From: Patagioenas fasciata
Taxonomy: Eukaryota > Chordata > Aves > Columbiformes > Columbidae
NCBI RefSeq assembly: GCF_037038585.1
Contig: NC_092560.1
Location: 63,616,049-63,680,048, forward strand
Length of the DNA: 64,000 bases
Direction: 5' to 3'
The notes beneath the pieces were generated by a model, which saw only the letters and a program-made list of their open reading frames with translations, was not told the DNA's origin and did not search any database. The position numbers and the translations under genes are program-made. This document shows, piece after piece, positions 1 to 13,773 of the stretch; the stretch's first letter is position 1; every line of letters begins with the position of its first letter.

Positions 1-3000
1 CTCCTTCTGCGAAATTCAAAACCCAGAGCTGGGTGCTAAGCCTGCCCCCATTGAGCACATGCAAAGTTAGACCTCTCAGAAGGACCATCCAAGAAAGCAC
101 ATGTAGAGCGGGAGCCACTTGGAGCTGGAAATGCTAATTGCAGGAGCGTGGCCGAATTCTTGTCCCCTCTCCAGAGCTATGGCATCCGCCCGTGTCAGAG
201 CTCCAAATAGAGCCTGACCCTGCTCCATCCCGCCAGCAGGCAGCCCTTGTCAGGCTTCTGTTTTCTTTCTAAAACCCAGCCAGGATGCTCAAGAGGTGTC
301 GGCATTTGCGCATACATCATGCCCTGGCGCCGGTAGCGCCTGCCCAGGGAGAGGTACGTGGGCACATGAGCTCCTACACTGGCTGGGAGACCGTCTCCTG
401 CCTCCCAGCAGAGCTCCCTCACTGCAGATGTCTTGAATTATGTGAACTGGATTTCTTTAGTTTCCCCAGGAAATCCTAACTTTAATGGTGACTCTGGTAG
501 CAGTTCTCACTGCTGCGGGTGTGTACAATGAAAATGGACAGTTTTAGCACTTCATAAGACCTTATTTCCAATGACCAGCTTTCCCCTGCTATCATCCTGG
601 ACCACTATGAGCTTTCACTTGCCTCTTTCAAACATCAGCTACACCATCCTTGCAAAGATCTTTCTACCTGTAACTCAGGTTTCACCTACCAGAAACCAGC
701 TCCGCTCTCTCCGGGTTTTGTCCTATTGTATAAAAAAATACTATGTATTGATGATTTGGGACAACCCACTCAAACAGACAGTGGCCTTTTTCAGTTGTCT
801 CTTGCTAATTTTACAGTTTTCTCTTTTGGCCACAACACACACACCTGTACAGTAACTGCCATTCCTTTTACACAGGAAACAGGGCTCATGACAAAAAACA
901 GGGTTGAGTTAAAGCTAACCTGTCATAAGCTCTGAGTTAAAAAGAAACACACATTTAGCAGTGATGTTTGACATTAAACAGATGTCCTTAAAACATATCA
1001 CTTCTTGTGAAAAGTATTCTTTTAGCAGTGAAAGTAATTTTGGTCAATATTGTCCCTGAACCTGGAATAAATAATAAAAGGGCATAGTGGTCTTTTTGAA
1101 GAATGTGAATTTCATGTCTATCAGAACTTATGTCCATGGACATTAGTGGTCAAATACAGTTCTGAAATGTAACTCTAACATGTATCTATGGTGACATAAT
1201 ATTTCTAGTTTTCCCTTTTGCTTTGAGCACCTGCACTCAAATTCCCTATTGTAAAATCAGTTAAAATTGGTATAATGTAACAGATAATAGTATTTAGGCT
1301 CAGAAGGAAAATACTGAGATTCAAATTACATGGCAGAAACTAAGAACTCCCAGTAGACCTGAATAATTCAAAAAAAGTTTTCTCTAAAAGTCTTAAGGCA
1401 TGGAACTGGATTACCAAGAGACTTTTTTTGCATCTGAAAATACTACTTTAAATCTGTAAATGTTGCCTCACTGGAAAAAAAAATCTGGAAAATGAATAAT
1501 GATTTACACCCTACAGCATTGCTATAAATGAGTAATTCAAGAAGCTCCACAGAAATCTCAAATGGATAATTCCAAAACAAGTTGCATTGAAATGGAATTC
1601 AGCAAAATATGTTCCCTGACATGTAGCAGAAAAGCACAGGGCACACAGCTCCCAGCTCCACACTGATCACAAATCAGGGCTCTGACTTCCCAGAGAGAGA
1701 GACTGCAGCCTCTGAGTATTAAAAAAAAAAAAAAAAGAAAAAAAAATTGAAATGAAAACCAGTGGCAGAATGTGAAGAAGGAAGACGTCCTTGCAATATC
1801 AAGCCCAAATGGAAAATGCTGGTGAATTCCTGAAAACTTGGGTGCATGCTAGAAAAACAGGCTGTTAGACAGCTGGGGCACAGACACAAGAAGCTTTTAG
1901 GCAGAGCTGTCATCTAGAGAGTGCTCCCTGCCCCCAACATGTGACACTATGGTTGAGAAAAGAGATAATCTTTCCAGGAGACAAAGGTTTTGTAGTTTTC
2001 CATTAAATGGCACAAACATGAAAGTACATCTTTCCAAAACAGACTTACAAGAGTTAGGCAAATGAATGGTTACAACTAAAGACATCTGCATCTGTTCTGG
2101 GTAGAAGAGCCACTTTTGTTGTTGTTCAATCCTTATGCCATTATGAAAAAATTTCCAAGTACTGCTTTTTAAAGCAGCTTCCTGCTAAAGTCATATCAGT
2201 TTAATGCTTTCCACTATTTATATCTGCTAGGCTTTCCTTATCTGGAGGCCCCCTCCGACTTAAATGGAATGAAAGAAGAAAGCCAAGATACGCACAGGAT
2301 GTCTCTATTCGAAAAAAGTAGGAGCAGGTAGATAACTTTTATCACACACCCAGGCACTGAGCCAAATTTTCAGTTCATGTAAACAAGTGCAACTTCATTG
2401 GGGCTGCTGGAGGCTTGTCGGCAGAAAACTCACTTAGAGTCTATCATTCTCTCTGCTGCAGCACTAAGCTGATATCCTGGGATAAAACCTGAACACCTCA
2501 AGTAAAAAAAAAAAAAAGTATTGCATGAATAAATCTCTTAAAGAAAATCAGAACCCTGAAACTGTAAGATTTTGCTGTTATCTTGATATAATCTATTTAA
2601 TGAATATTGCCTTTACCCCTATAAGTTTTAGACAAGGTAACAGGTGATGTTCTCTGTGTACATGACTTTTATAGAAGTTGCAATACTTCTCTCACCCTGG
2701 ATGAAACTAAACAGTTCATTCTTCAAAAGCAGGAACGGATTTCTCAGAATGGCATGGGTAACTAAAATCACTCTTGTGCAGTTGTGGCTCACTTCAGAAA
2801 AGTGAGGACTGACCTTGTGTCAAAGTACTTTGACACTGTATCTTATTTCCAGAAAATGTAGGTGCTTGTGTGACTCAAACTTAAATAGACTATGTCAAAT
2901 ATTCATATATGTTGGCAGGATTACTAAAGAGCAAATAGACTATAAATATACCTATAATATAAAGGAAAAACTTTTTGCATGACCATGAGCATACAAAGCT

Positions 3001-6000
3001 TAGAAACAAAGGGAAGAATCTATGCCAAATTTTTATACATAAAACATATGAGTACCATCAGTTCAAACATTTGGGAGCTAAGTCCAGCAGGTCATGAACC
3101 TCAGTAAGAAATTTCTGTGTAAAAATTAATGGTATCCATTATTTTATAATTCACTGGTAATCAGGGTGGGGAAATAATCTTTCTGGTTATATTATCACTA
3201 AATTCTTTCAGAAATCACAAAAGCTTCCATTAAAATAAAAACTGTTTTGACAGAACAATGAAAACAGCACAATAAATTAAACATGTAATGTATCAGTCTG
3301 AATAGACTTGTAAGAGTTGCAGCAGCTAAAATGAAGTATATTTTATATTACTGTAAGATTTTCGATTCTCCAGGGCCTAGCACGTTGATGACATCGCATC
3401 ACCTAGAGTAATAATTAGTATAAATTTTTGCCACTATTGCAATTGTAAGAACTTTACTTGAAATAGAGCAAAATGGTGTGGGAAAATACAAATCAATTTG
3501 TGATGTGCAATACTACTTCTTTCATCTACCATAATACTACCCAACCAGCCTTCATTAGCATCCCTTTCATCTATCTGATATCTGCCAGTTGAAATGTAGA
3601 AAGAGATGCCTGGTGGTTTAGCTCACTAAGTCTCCCAATAACCTTCATTCTGGCATAGGGAAGCTTATATGAGCAAAGACCTCATTAGTACCTTTAGGTT
3701 TTCAGTGCTTCCCCACATACACATGGTTGGTTGAGTCAGATTTCCAATGCAAAGAGGAAGAGCTGTAGTGTGTAAGTTTGAGAAATTTGTCCTGTTTTCT
3801 AGTCTTCCTGCAGTAGATGGTTGTTATTCTTTTCTGATTATCATGCAAAGTTAACAACCTGTGACAACTTGTAGAAATATATTCATTAAAATTTACAGTT
3901 CTCCAGTCTCTTCAGCACAAAATAATGATCAGGTTTAGGAATAAAGCACTGGACCTTTCTCACTCTCTCTCCAATTCAGTTTATACAAGATTTTTTTTAT
4001 TAACATTTTTCATGGGACAAATACTTCTCTACTGAATAAAGATTTATATTGTGGTTTCCTAGAATAATCTTCAAGAAGGAAAAAGTATTTCCTCCCTCAC
4101 AAATCCCCTCACTCCGTGCACACACAACACCATGCTCTGAATAGGATGAAGGAAAATTAGTGAGGATATGATTACTTTACTAGAGAAAGCCTACTGTCCT
4201 CTCGCGCCAACAAGATATTATAGGTCAAGTCAAGCAAGGTCAAGTGAGTTCTTGTCATGTCCAGGATCACTGATTTATTCTGTCAGCTGTTCACTGTCAT
4301 GCAGCATGATGGGGTGAGCGTCAATACTGAGATAGTGCAAAGTGACTGGACAGGTTGATTTAAACTAGGGTGGCTCATGTTCACTTGAAACATGCACCGA
4401 GTCCTGCTGGGTGATTATGGATGTCATGGGGAGTGTGGGATGAACAGTATATTAGCACACATAATTTATGTACAAGGCTTTCTTTGCCTTTAAGAATGCA
4501 GCCCCTCTAATGAGGAGGTCCCATGGGTTCCTCTGAGCTTCATTAGCCTTTAACAGACAAGGAGACAAAAAGGAAGTAAATTCAGAAGAGCTGGTGCAGT
4601 AAGGCCCACTGACTCTCCTCTTAACAAACCTACCCAAGGTCAGACAGCAAAACAGAAATACAGCTAGGACCCAAAGCCATGGGTTCCTGTTTGGTAGCTA
4701 CATGCCAGCTCGGTAGGGTATATTACTTCCTAGTTCACGTGAAACTACATTTCCAAGGGCTGCAGTCCAGCATTTCCGTTGCAAAGGCAAAGTACGTATG
4801 CAGACTTGTAGTGGTGGTGTTATGCAAGCAAATGATGGCATCAACCCTGCAACATTTTTTTTCTTTACTTTTATTGGTATATCTTTATTTTTTGACAGTC
4901 CTTTTATTAGGGATTAGGCAACTTTGTTTATGCTGATCTTTGTCACTCCTTTTTTAAAAATACACATTTCCTGTGGGCAGAATGCAAAGTGGAACAGTTG
5001 CTGAAAGGGATCTGATGACTATCAGAACATCCTTTCTTTGAAGTGGTACTTTTTGGTAGCCTCAGTTTTTACAGTCACAGTTTTCAACAGTCAAGGGCCT
5101 CAGTTCGAGTCATACCTGCAGCCATTCATCAGATATGGAGTAGGAGGTATTATAATTTTATGCAATAATTGTATCACTGTCCAAAACTTCAATTTGTTAG
5201 CATAACAGTATATGCAGTACATGTTATATGAGAGCTAAACAGTTATGTATGCATGCATTTTTGTGCACTTGCTGTGCAAAGCCAGAATTTAATACAGAGT
5301 TCTTTAATAAGTCTAGTCACACTGTGGTGCAAAATACTAGACTACCTAAAAGTCAGGTTACCAAAAGCCATATATATTTTGGGCAAAACCATGCCTCAGA
5401 TGAATTAATTGACAAAATTTCCACTAACACCAGTACCTCAGCGTTTCTCACCATGAATACGGTATGAAGCAGGGTTTAAACTAGAGTAGAATGGAACAAT
5501 CTACTTCTATCTGTGATAGACTATACCTTTGTCTAAATGATACTGATCTGGGCCTGTCCAAAGCCTGTTATGCTTCCACTTCCCACAGAGTGCAGTGGCT
5601 ATTGTAGCAAACCCTTCAGTGTCTAAGTCTGCATTTCTGCACGGCCTTCCGTGGGAGCTGCGGCAGAGCGCAAGGCTGGGCTGACATTTTGATAAACATA
5701 CTGAACAAGTATCTGCTCTGTGGAGCAAAGGGGAGGGAGAAGACGTCAAAACAACAGGAAACAGTGCTAGAAATTACAGACTTTACAGACTTTGATACCA
5801 CTGGAGCCAAAGGAGCTGAATACTGTCAGGTAAAGCAGATGGAACTCCACAGCTGTGCTGTGTCTCTGGAGCCCTTCAAGTATTTCCACTGGTTTCTCTT
5901 TGCAGAACTCAATTTCATCTTGAATTTCAGGTTCAGGAAAGAATTTCCAGTTTCCATTTCTGTTCAGTTCCTGAAATACCCCACAGTTCACTTCTTCTGG

Positions 6001-9000
6001 GTATCAAAACCATTAAATAACACCATTGCAACTTGGAACTTTGACAAAGGTGGATCAAAAAGGCTGAGTCTTTGTGCCGAGTACAATCGCTACTGGGGCA
6101 GAAAAGGTCATCGCTGTTCTAATTTTTAGCTTAAATAGATAAAATATTTGATGATTGATACTTAGTGGCCTTCTCCATGTAAGTCCCAGTTTCCAGAACT
6201 GCTTTTATTGGTTATGTTTCCAAACAGCAAAAATACTCAGGCACACTCATAACTTCAAGAAACTGAGTAATCCCAGCGCTTTGGGTTGCACTGCTGAAGT
6301 GAGTGGGAGTCTTGCCACTGACTTTTATAGGAGCATTATCGGACTGTAAGTGCTTTGCTGGTTCAAGGCCAATATTTTCTCAGACTTTAGAGGAAGCCAG
6401 AATGGGCCTGATCTCTACACAGCCTCTCCTAGAAAGACCAAAATAAAAACAAATGATACTAAGCAACAGGAATGCACGTAACATAGAGGAAAGGATCGTT
6501 GACACAAGACAAGCCAAGGAAGCATTAGTCATTGAAATACTGGTATAGGAGGGAATGGTGGCAGGTTGTTTTCTTCACGATATCCTTCATGTCAGGTTTT
6601 ACAGACAGAAAATTCATCCATCTAGCAAACAAGCATCTGTCTGACTGAGATCCAGACAGACATCTAAGCCTGCGGCAGAGCCAGAGCTGCAGTATTTCTC
6701 CAGCAGAAGGGGTTTATGCTGCACTGGGTAGAGAATGGGCTGTGGCAATGTCCAGCAGCAGCATCACAAGCACAGCCCTTTTGCCCCTTTGGTCTGTACC
6801 TGCAGCCTGGGTGAAGGGAGAGGTAAGAGCAGGAGGGGCAGCCACCGCTGGGTGCTGGGCCTCTCCTCTCATACCAGATACCTCATGTGTCCCACAGCAA
6901 CCCAAGCTGCAGTCCAGAAACACCCATATCTGCCCCTGGTTGGAACAACCCTTCTGGAGCAGCTACAGCCAAGTGCTGAGCCAGCCTTGTCCTAACAACT
7001 CCACAGCAGCATTTCAGGGAAGTAATTTGGTCCATATTATAGCATGTTTTGGCTGAATATAGCTCTGTTCAAACTGTGTTTGGTGCTATGGTACTCCCTC
7101 ACTTTAAGAAATTATTCCCATGTTAGTAATTATGTATATACCCATTTTGTCCAGTCTGTGTATCACTTACATGCACTCAAAGCTTGATATATTCTGTGTA
7201 TGACCTGCTGTAAGTTTTAATGTACCATCTACCACACAGAGACGTAACTATGGCCAGTGATTGACATAGCTCCTCTAAACCAGCTCAATCCTGCAAGAAC
7301 ACAATCTCTCAGGTCCAAGACTGATGGCTGAGAAATCTTAAATTAGGAATACAGCAACCTCATTTCATTTTTTTTCTAGTAAGCAGAGAATTTTTTTACC
7401 CTGTTGGGGCTCCTTTAGACAATGCCTCTTTAGGTAAAAACTAGCAGGTATATACTTTCGGTTTTATTCTGTTACTCTTTTACAAATAATCCAGTCACAT
7501 GTGTTGCTACTCCCACTGAAGTCAGAATTACTATTTTTCTGGGTAAGATCTAATTTTCTAAAACAGCGAAACCCAGACCCTTGGTTTTCTGCTATAATTC
7601 CTTCAGCGGGATAGCCCATGCTGGAACAATATTTATTTACTCTTTTCATTTCATTCAACCACACAATTAGCCAGCTCTTTTAAGCATGTGTATCTTTTTA
7701 TGAAATACAAACCAACTATCAAATGCCCTTTTGTTTCAAGTCAATTTAGATCAACGCCCTACAGAGCATATGAACAACTCAGCTCCATGAAAGATACATA
7801 CCTTGAATTGCTAACCAGCTCTGGATAGACCAGAGAATGCATTTTAAATGACAATGTCACATGCAGCTTGTGAGTGAGTTAAGAAGCTATGCCACTATGA
7901 TACCTCTGGAAATAAGCGCTACTGTTTTCCCTAGGCACTCCATGACCTTGTGGGTTGATCCAGGGCTGTAAATAAGAGCACTTGGAAGAGCATTTCTGTT
8001 CACACATTTGTAGTTACGAGGGAGAGGTCCTCAATGGAAGCATGGCATCCATCAGGCAAACACAGCAGGTGGTACAGGAGGGATTTCATTAAGCAGATGC
8101 TACAACTGGGACTTCTACAACATTTTATTATGGCAACAACCAAATATATATTTATCAAAAAACATCAAATAGAAAAAAAAAAAAAGTTGTTCCTATTCAC
8201 AGTAGAAGACTGGCAAGTTTCCAGTCAGCAGTTTAACAGTTGGCAACACAGAAAAGTCAGTTGTTGGGTCACCAAACTGCTGGGAATATGCAATCACTTT
8301 TATCATATTATCTAGAAGCACTTCACTGACCCAGTAAGAAAACTTCTTGGGGTATCTGTATACTCCTAGAAGAAGTCAAATTTGGTAAAAAGAAACTTAG
8401 ACTACTTAACTCCTTCATCAATAGTGTTATAAAGGTTATTTTTTTCCCCCTTTTTCTGTTTCACAAGTGGTGATATTTTCTGCTTTCTTTATTAGTTTCT
8501 ACTTGTATTGTTCTCTTCAGGGCTGTCTATGTTGAATGACTAGGAAACAAGTAAAATTACAAAGTGGCTTTTAAATATTGCAGATTTTTTTCATATTGTG
8601 CATGCTAGCATGACAGAAAAAAGTCTCCCAGCATAGTGTCTGTGTTCTGATCTGAACTTGCTCTAATCCTAAGGCAGAAAAGAAGCCTCAGGAAGCCACA
8701 GCCACTCAATCACTTTCACACAAGGAAAAGAAATCTGTGACATCGAAAATGACATCTACAGGATAACATATGTGCTAGACATGCTGCCAAAATGAGGAAG
8801 CACTAAGTCCCCGACACCTGTACCTATCAAAAACACTAACACAATTACAGCAAGTGCATCACTATTTTTAAAGAAAAGCTTCCTTCATCCCCACTGTTTC
8901 CTGGAATCACTTTTATCAATTTCAGACACATAGAAAAGAAAAAATAGAAGCAGAAATAAGTAAATGAGAGACAGCCGTGATTGTTGGCAAAGTTTCTGCT

Positions 9001-9727
9001 GCTTCCTTCCTGTAATCTTGATAGATTACATCACCTGCACTTTGTTCTCTCTGATCAGCTATAACTTCGTATCTGCACTTGCATGGCCAAACACCGCCTA
9101 CCCCAGCTTGCCTTGCACCTCCTACCCAATTCTGAAAGGCCAAATGAAACACTGGAGACAGGTCCTTTCTAATGGCCCCATTTCAAACTGCCGTAATCTA
9201 TTGCTAAATTTTAAAACAAGTACCTTCTTTTTATCACCACATTGGTCCCCACACCTGGGAGCAGCTCCCCACAAGCAATCACAAGACTGCCTCACTATCC
9301 TCTTTCAGACTCTTTCTTAAAATTTACTTTTGTAGTGATGTCCACCAAGAGCTGACAACGGCAAAGTGCTGAAACTGTGGCTTAGCCCACTCTTCCCTGC
9401 CCAGCTGCAGGCTGATTTTCTCTCCTCTACTTTTACACGAAGCTCCTTAAGGAGCAATATTGAAGGGTTTAATCAAAACACATTGTAGCTTGTCAATGGC
9501 TTCTGTGATCTCAGAAACCTTCCTGAGTACAAGAGCTCTTCCAAACTCCACATTAGGGAGAAGATTTCTCATACAGGGATAAAGGGAATAAGATCAAAAC
9601 CCAAAGCTTTCAGATATGCTACATAGAGTACCAAAAAGTGAACGTCATAAATTCACAGAGCTTTATATAACAAAAAGTTTATTGGATTTAATACTAGACT
9701 ACTATTCCATCTGATAAAAGAGGAGAA
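1..9727. other. Gene-free intergenic DNA
   Basis: No convincing gene is seen here. The DNA is AT-rich with A-tracts (for example around 1721-1746 and 2504-2517). Open frames are short and lack homology I recognise. The longest is 146 codons at 5689-6129 on the + strand; it shows no domain, signal peptide or codon pattern suggesting a real protein. No CR1 ends, LTRs or splice-bounded exons were recognised. By position it is the far upstream flank of GDNF and could hold distal enhancers, but that is inference. Confidence 0.6.
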
Positions 9728-9933
9728 AAAAGAGAAGAGAAGAGAAGAGAAGAGAAGAGAAGAGAAGAGAAGAGAAGAGAAGAGAAGAGAAGAGAAGAGA
9801 AGAGAAGAGAAGAAAAGAAAAGAAAAGAAAAGAAAAGAAAAGAAAAGAAAAGAAAAGAAAAGAAAAGAAAAGAAAAGAAAAGAAAAGAAAAGAAAAGAAA
9901 AGAAAAGAAAAGAAAAGAAAAGAAAAGAAAAGA
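9728..9933. repeat. (AAGAG)n / (AAAAG)n pentanucleotide microsatellite
   Basis: About 205 bases of purine-only pentanucleotide repeat. The first part (to about 9812) has unit AAGAG. The second (about 9812-9933) is an almost uninterrupted AAAAG array. The opposite strand gives a misleading phenylalanine/serine/leucine-rich frame at 9702-9953 that is only a shadow of the repeat. Confidence 0.97.
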
Positions 9934-11650
9934 GAGATCAATGGTTTCTCCATTAATTACTTGCCACCTGAAGCTGAAGTAGAGAACTTTTGCCAGAAGG
10001 ATAATGATAAATTACAAAAATAACCCAGAGAAAACCTAAAAATAATGCAAAGGGAGTGTAAAGAGACAGTATTCAAAAGGATCCTTACATACTACAGAAC
10101 TAAGGATTTCTGTCCTGTAAACATCCTTTTTATTGAAGTCTTTACTGGCTAGAAACAGATTCCAGCCCTGGAGTACAGCATGGAAAGATGGTGGAGAATT
10201 ATAAGGCAGGAAAATTGCACTAAAGAAAATGCGGAATTTCAAGTAGGAGTCTAAATAGGAGTGGTTTTCCTCTGAATTTCCAGTCTGATAGGTTTAAATT
10301 TTTATCATTCTGTGGCATTACTAACACTTCAGAAATGTGGCATTTTATCCCTTCCTCAGTAACAGGACAGGAAGGAAGAGATTGCCAGTAACAACACTGA
10401 AGAAAAGACGTGTCTTTTCTCAAATCATCCAGCGTGTGGAGTTTCTGTAGGACCTCCGGCCAAAGTCACATGTGATACTGAGGGCTTGTCCACCAATGCC
10501 ATTAGGTTTCTCCCCTGTCTTTTGGAAAGGTAGTCTAATAGTCATTTTTAATCCCTGCCAAAGACATGTTTTCCTATACAGTCTTTTGAGCTGTCAAACC
10601 CTGAGCCAGACCTTTCTATAGCAACAAAGCACAGTAGGAGTCATCCCTTCTGGAAGCTTGGAGCGGCAGGAAGAGAGATATGCCAGTGTCTCTCTATTTA
10701 TACCTTTAAAGCCTATGAGGAGACTGGCGGGGCATGAGGACCACAGCCAGCTAGGAATTCCTTGCAGAGCTAGTATTGCTAGCTACTCTGAACCTAGATT
10801 TCTGTGTCTAAGCTAACTGCTACTCAGTGGAAATTACAACTTGTGTATCTTGCCAATATTTTGAGACAAACAAATTCAGATATACTGGAAGCGTAAGGGA
10901 CCATGTGTTTCGTTAATAAATACAAACCACATGATATTTTCAAATACTTAGTCAAGCCAAACAAAATAATCCAATAATTGTGATATTTAAAAAAAAAAAA
11001 AATCCAAATGTTCCATCCTGAAACTACTGGAAACGCATCGCAGAGGCTACCAAGACTGCCCACAGATATGGGCAAACAAAAGAGGGCCAGCTGCATGCAG
11101 TAAAGACACATATTTTATACTAAAAAAACCAATTTACTTTACAAGGCAAAACTATTTATTTGATCTAGATCTGCATCACATCTGATAAATATTTCTTGGT
11201 ACAGCAAGTTTTTGCCAAATGAGTCAAACATTTACATGCAATGTTACAACATTGATAATGCACGTAAATACAAAAAACAAAACAAAACAAGACAAAACAA
11301 ACAAACAAAAAAACCCAACAAACTTATATTTTTCTAGAAGCCAGGAGGGGAAGGGAGAAAAAAAGCATGGCTAACATACAAGAAAATTAAAATATATTTA
11401 ATGATGAGGCAAATCCACCTGTATTTTATTGAGATAAAATAAAATTTACTTCTATACCTTCCAAAATATTAATAGGAATGTCTGTTAGATATTATGGATC
11501 ACTAAGAATACTGAAAAGTGTTTTTAAATTTTATTTTTAGAGCACTTCTTAATATTTCCCATGGAAAAATATGAAATATGTCCTTTCAGTACAGATTCTG
11601 AGAAACTTTCAGCAGATTATTTCATTTGTGTTTCTATTCTGAGCCAAGGT
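9934..11650. other. Gene-free intergenic DNA with A/C-rich simple tract
   Basis: No gene seen. An A-tract lies near 10988-11001, and an imperfect AAAAC/AAAC tract lies at about 11271-11317. The remainder is unremarkable AT-rich sequence with short chance ORFs. Confidence 0.6.
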
Positions 11651-12091
11651 TTTTCTTTTTTTTTTTTTCTTTAACTGAAAGAATCCTTTTCTTCTCTAAT
11701 GTATACATCAGGAATTAAATTTCTCTCTTCAGCCCTTCTCAGATAAAACTTTGCAGCTTTGGCTGTAGCGATACCCTCATTGATTGATTTCAATGGTTTA
11801 AGTTGTTGCACAAGCCCAGAGAATTTCTTTTACTTTAGCTGTCTCATTTGGCACTGCTAGCTGATGCAGGGTTGCCTGCTCTTTTCCCTCCTTCTTTGGT
11901 TTCAGTTTCTCCACATTTTTCAGACTTGAGGAAACTGAGGCTGTTTTGTACTTGTGTCTTATCTGTACTCTTCCAGATTCAGCTGTATGCTCTTTTTTGG
12001 TGAAATTTGATAATGTAGACTGATGTTTCAAATTTGATTTTGCAGTTCTGGGAACCTGGTCTTTGGGCTGCCCCAAGAGCTTTGCAGCACC
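11651..12091 (-). pseudogene. Broken coding-like segment with terminal A-tract, candidate retropseudogene
   Basis: The minus strand carries a protein-like reading frame rich in Lys, Glu, Ser and Thr from about 12091 down to about 11830. It must change frame once near 11825-11835 to continue, and then stays open with protein-like composition (a segment reading AKAAKFYLRRAEERN) to a TAA at 11671-11673. Two bases after the stop is a run of A residues (T-run on +, about 11651-11670). A frame change, an in-frame TGA at 12092-12094 at the 5' side, no introns and a terminal A-tract are what a decayed retrocopy of a gene's 3' end would show. I do not recognise the parent gene. The absence of a 3' UTR before the A-tract is odd for a processed mRNA copy. 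Alternatives are a decayed exon of a real minus-strand gene or a chance open frame. Confidence 0.45.
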
Positions 12092-12094
12092 TCA

Positions 12095-13399
12095 GAACCA
12101 TCGTGTCTCCACACGTCAAAGCAGCATAGTCTACATACACGCCCTCATTCTAGTCTGCCCTCTGCAAAGAGGGAGGGCAGCAAAAGGCTAAGCCAAAGCA
12201 GGTTTTACGTCTTTGTATTGAGAAATTTTGGAGAAATCTGAATCAAACCCTCAACTAAAAAAATATTTCTGATTATTCATTACCAATTTACATTCTTCCT
12301 TCATGTGCTCATTTTTTAGATATTCTCTGGCAGAGAGACTCAGTATCTCTGATCTGTTGATTTGTAAAGTTCATTTTACCCTCCATATTTCAAATCCAGT
12401 TCAGGTCTGCAGAGGTTTATCCAGGAACACATCAGCACTCTTTCTAAAGAGGAGCTAGAAAAGCTGAAAACGGAGTAGATGTGGATGAGTAACTTGTCTC
12501 AGACCTAAGAAAGCCATTATCCTCGTGAATAACAACACAGAAGGGAAACTGCTCCTGAAGTTTGGTCCTAATCATCCAACTGTTCCATGATCTGACTTTA
12601 ATAAGTTCAGAACGAGATGCTTCAAATGGAAGGGGAATAACCCCACACTAGACAGATGGAGGTGTGATCTACTACTTATGAGAGGTCTCATTCCAGTCCG
12701 TAATTGTTAGTAGAAATAATAAATACAATGCTATTTATTACATGATGTAGCATTTTGTCAAGCTAAAGCTTTTTTCTTTTCTTTTTTCTGCTTCTTCTTA
12801 ATTAGTACCTGGCCTTTACCATCTGCTGAAGAGAGATAAGATAGCAAACACCAGATTAACTTCACAAGTATCTGATACAGCTAACTGTTTCATGTCAGAA
12901 TTGCCTAAAATGTTTTTCTCTGAAGAAAATGATAAATTACAGCCTTTATTTTTTAATACACGTTCCAAGGCAATGGTTTCCAAACTCTTTTGGACCTTGC
13001 CCCACTGTCAACTCTTAGCATTACTTACACACCATCAATCACCATTACTGTCAAACGTTTAGCTGAACTCCTAGGAAAGTGTGGCTGTGTGTGCTAGCTG
13101 TACTCTGTGCCCTCATGGGTCACCACTTGGGACACTCTCCTGCACAGAAACAGGTTTATATCCACAGGTCACAGTGAAGTCAGAACCAAGTCTCCCCACA
13201 TCACATAAGACAAAGATCTGAGACACAAGAAAATTCTGTCCTCCTGTGAATTCCAGATGAAGGCCAGGGTTAAATGACAGTCGTGTGTTCAGATGAGCTC
13301 AATGACCCTCTTTTTCTCTGTGTCTCGAAAGATTAATGAAAGATGAAATTTTTGTTTCTACACAGCATGGTACAAATTATTGGAAAGCAGTAGATGAAG
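12095..13399. other. Gene-free intergenic DNA
   Basis: No gene or named repeat seen. A pyrimidine-rich stretch followed by CAG on the minus strand near 12170-12190 resembles a splice acceptor, but every frame after it closes quickly. Confidence 0.5.
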
Positions 13400-13773
13400 T
13401 CTTTAGCTTGGAGAAGAGGAGACTGAGGGGTGACCTCATTAATGTTTACAGATAGATAAAGGGTGAGTGTCATGAGGATGGAGCCAGGCTCTTCTTGGTG
13501 ACAACCAATGATAGGACAAGAGGTAATGGGTACAAACTGGAACACAGGAGGTTCCACTTAAATATGAGAAGAAACTTCTTCACAGTGAGGGTATCAGAAC
13601 ACTGGAACAGGCTGCCCAGGGTGGTTGTGGAGTCTCCTACTCTGAAGGCATTCAAGACCTGCCTGGACGCCTTTCTGTGTAACCTCATCTAGGTGTTCCT
13701 GCTCCAGCAGGGGGATTGGACTGGATGATCTTTCGAGGTCCCTTCCAATCCCTAACATTCTGTGATTCTGTGA
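13400..13773 (+). mobile_element. CR1 LINE, 5'-truncated 3' end
   Basis: A 3'-terminal CR1 fragment in + orientation. It starts in the distal part of ORF2 (a frame at 13495-13692 reads ...[17 protein letters not shown]..., the usual CR1 C-terminal region) and ends in the 3' UTR with the short repeated ATTCTGTGATTCTGTGA tail. Severe 5' truncation is typical of CR1. It is very similar to the 3' end of the copy at 24.3-25.5 kb, so the two belong to the same or a closely related subfamily. It has no coding capacity. Confidence 0.95.

Noticed and set aside
3610..3632. TGGTTTAGCTCACT, resembling a tRNA A-box
   Set aside because: No matching B-box or cloverleaf stems follow at the right distance.
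5689..6129. 146-codon open frame upstream
   Set aside because: No recognisable domain, overlapping antisense frames, no sign of splice or promoter context; likely chance.
9702..9953. Phe/Ser/Leu repeat protein frame on the minus strand
   Set aside because: A direct translation of the AAGAG/AAAAG microsatellite.
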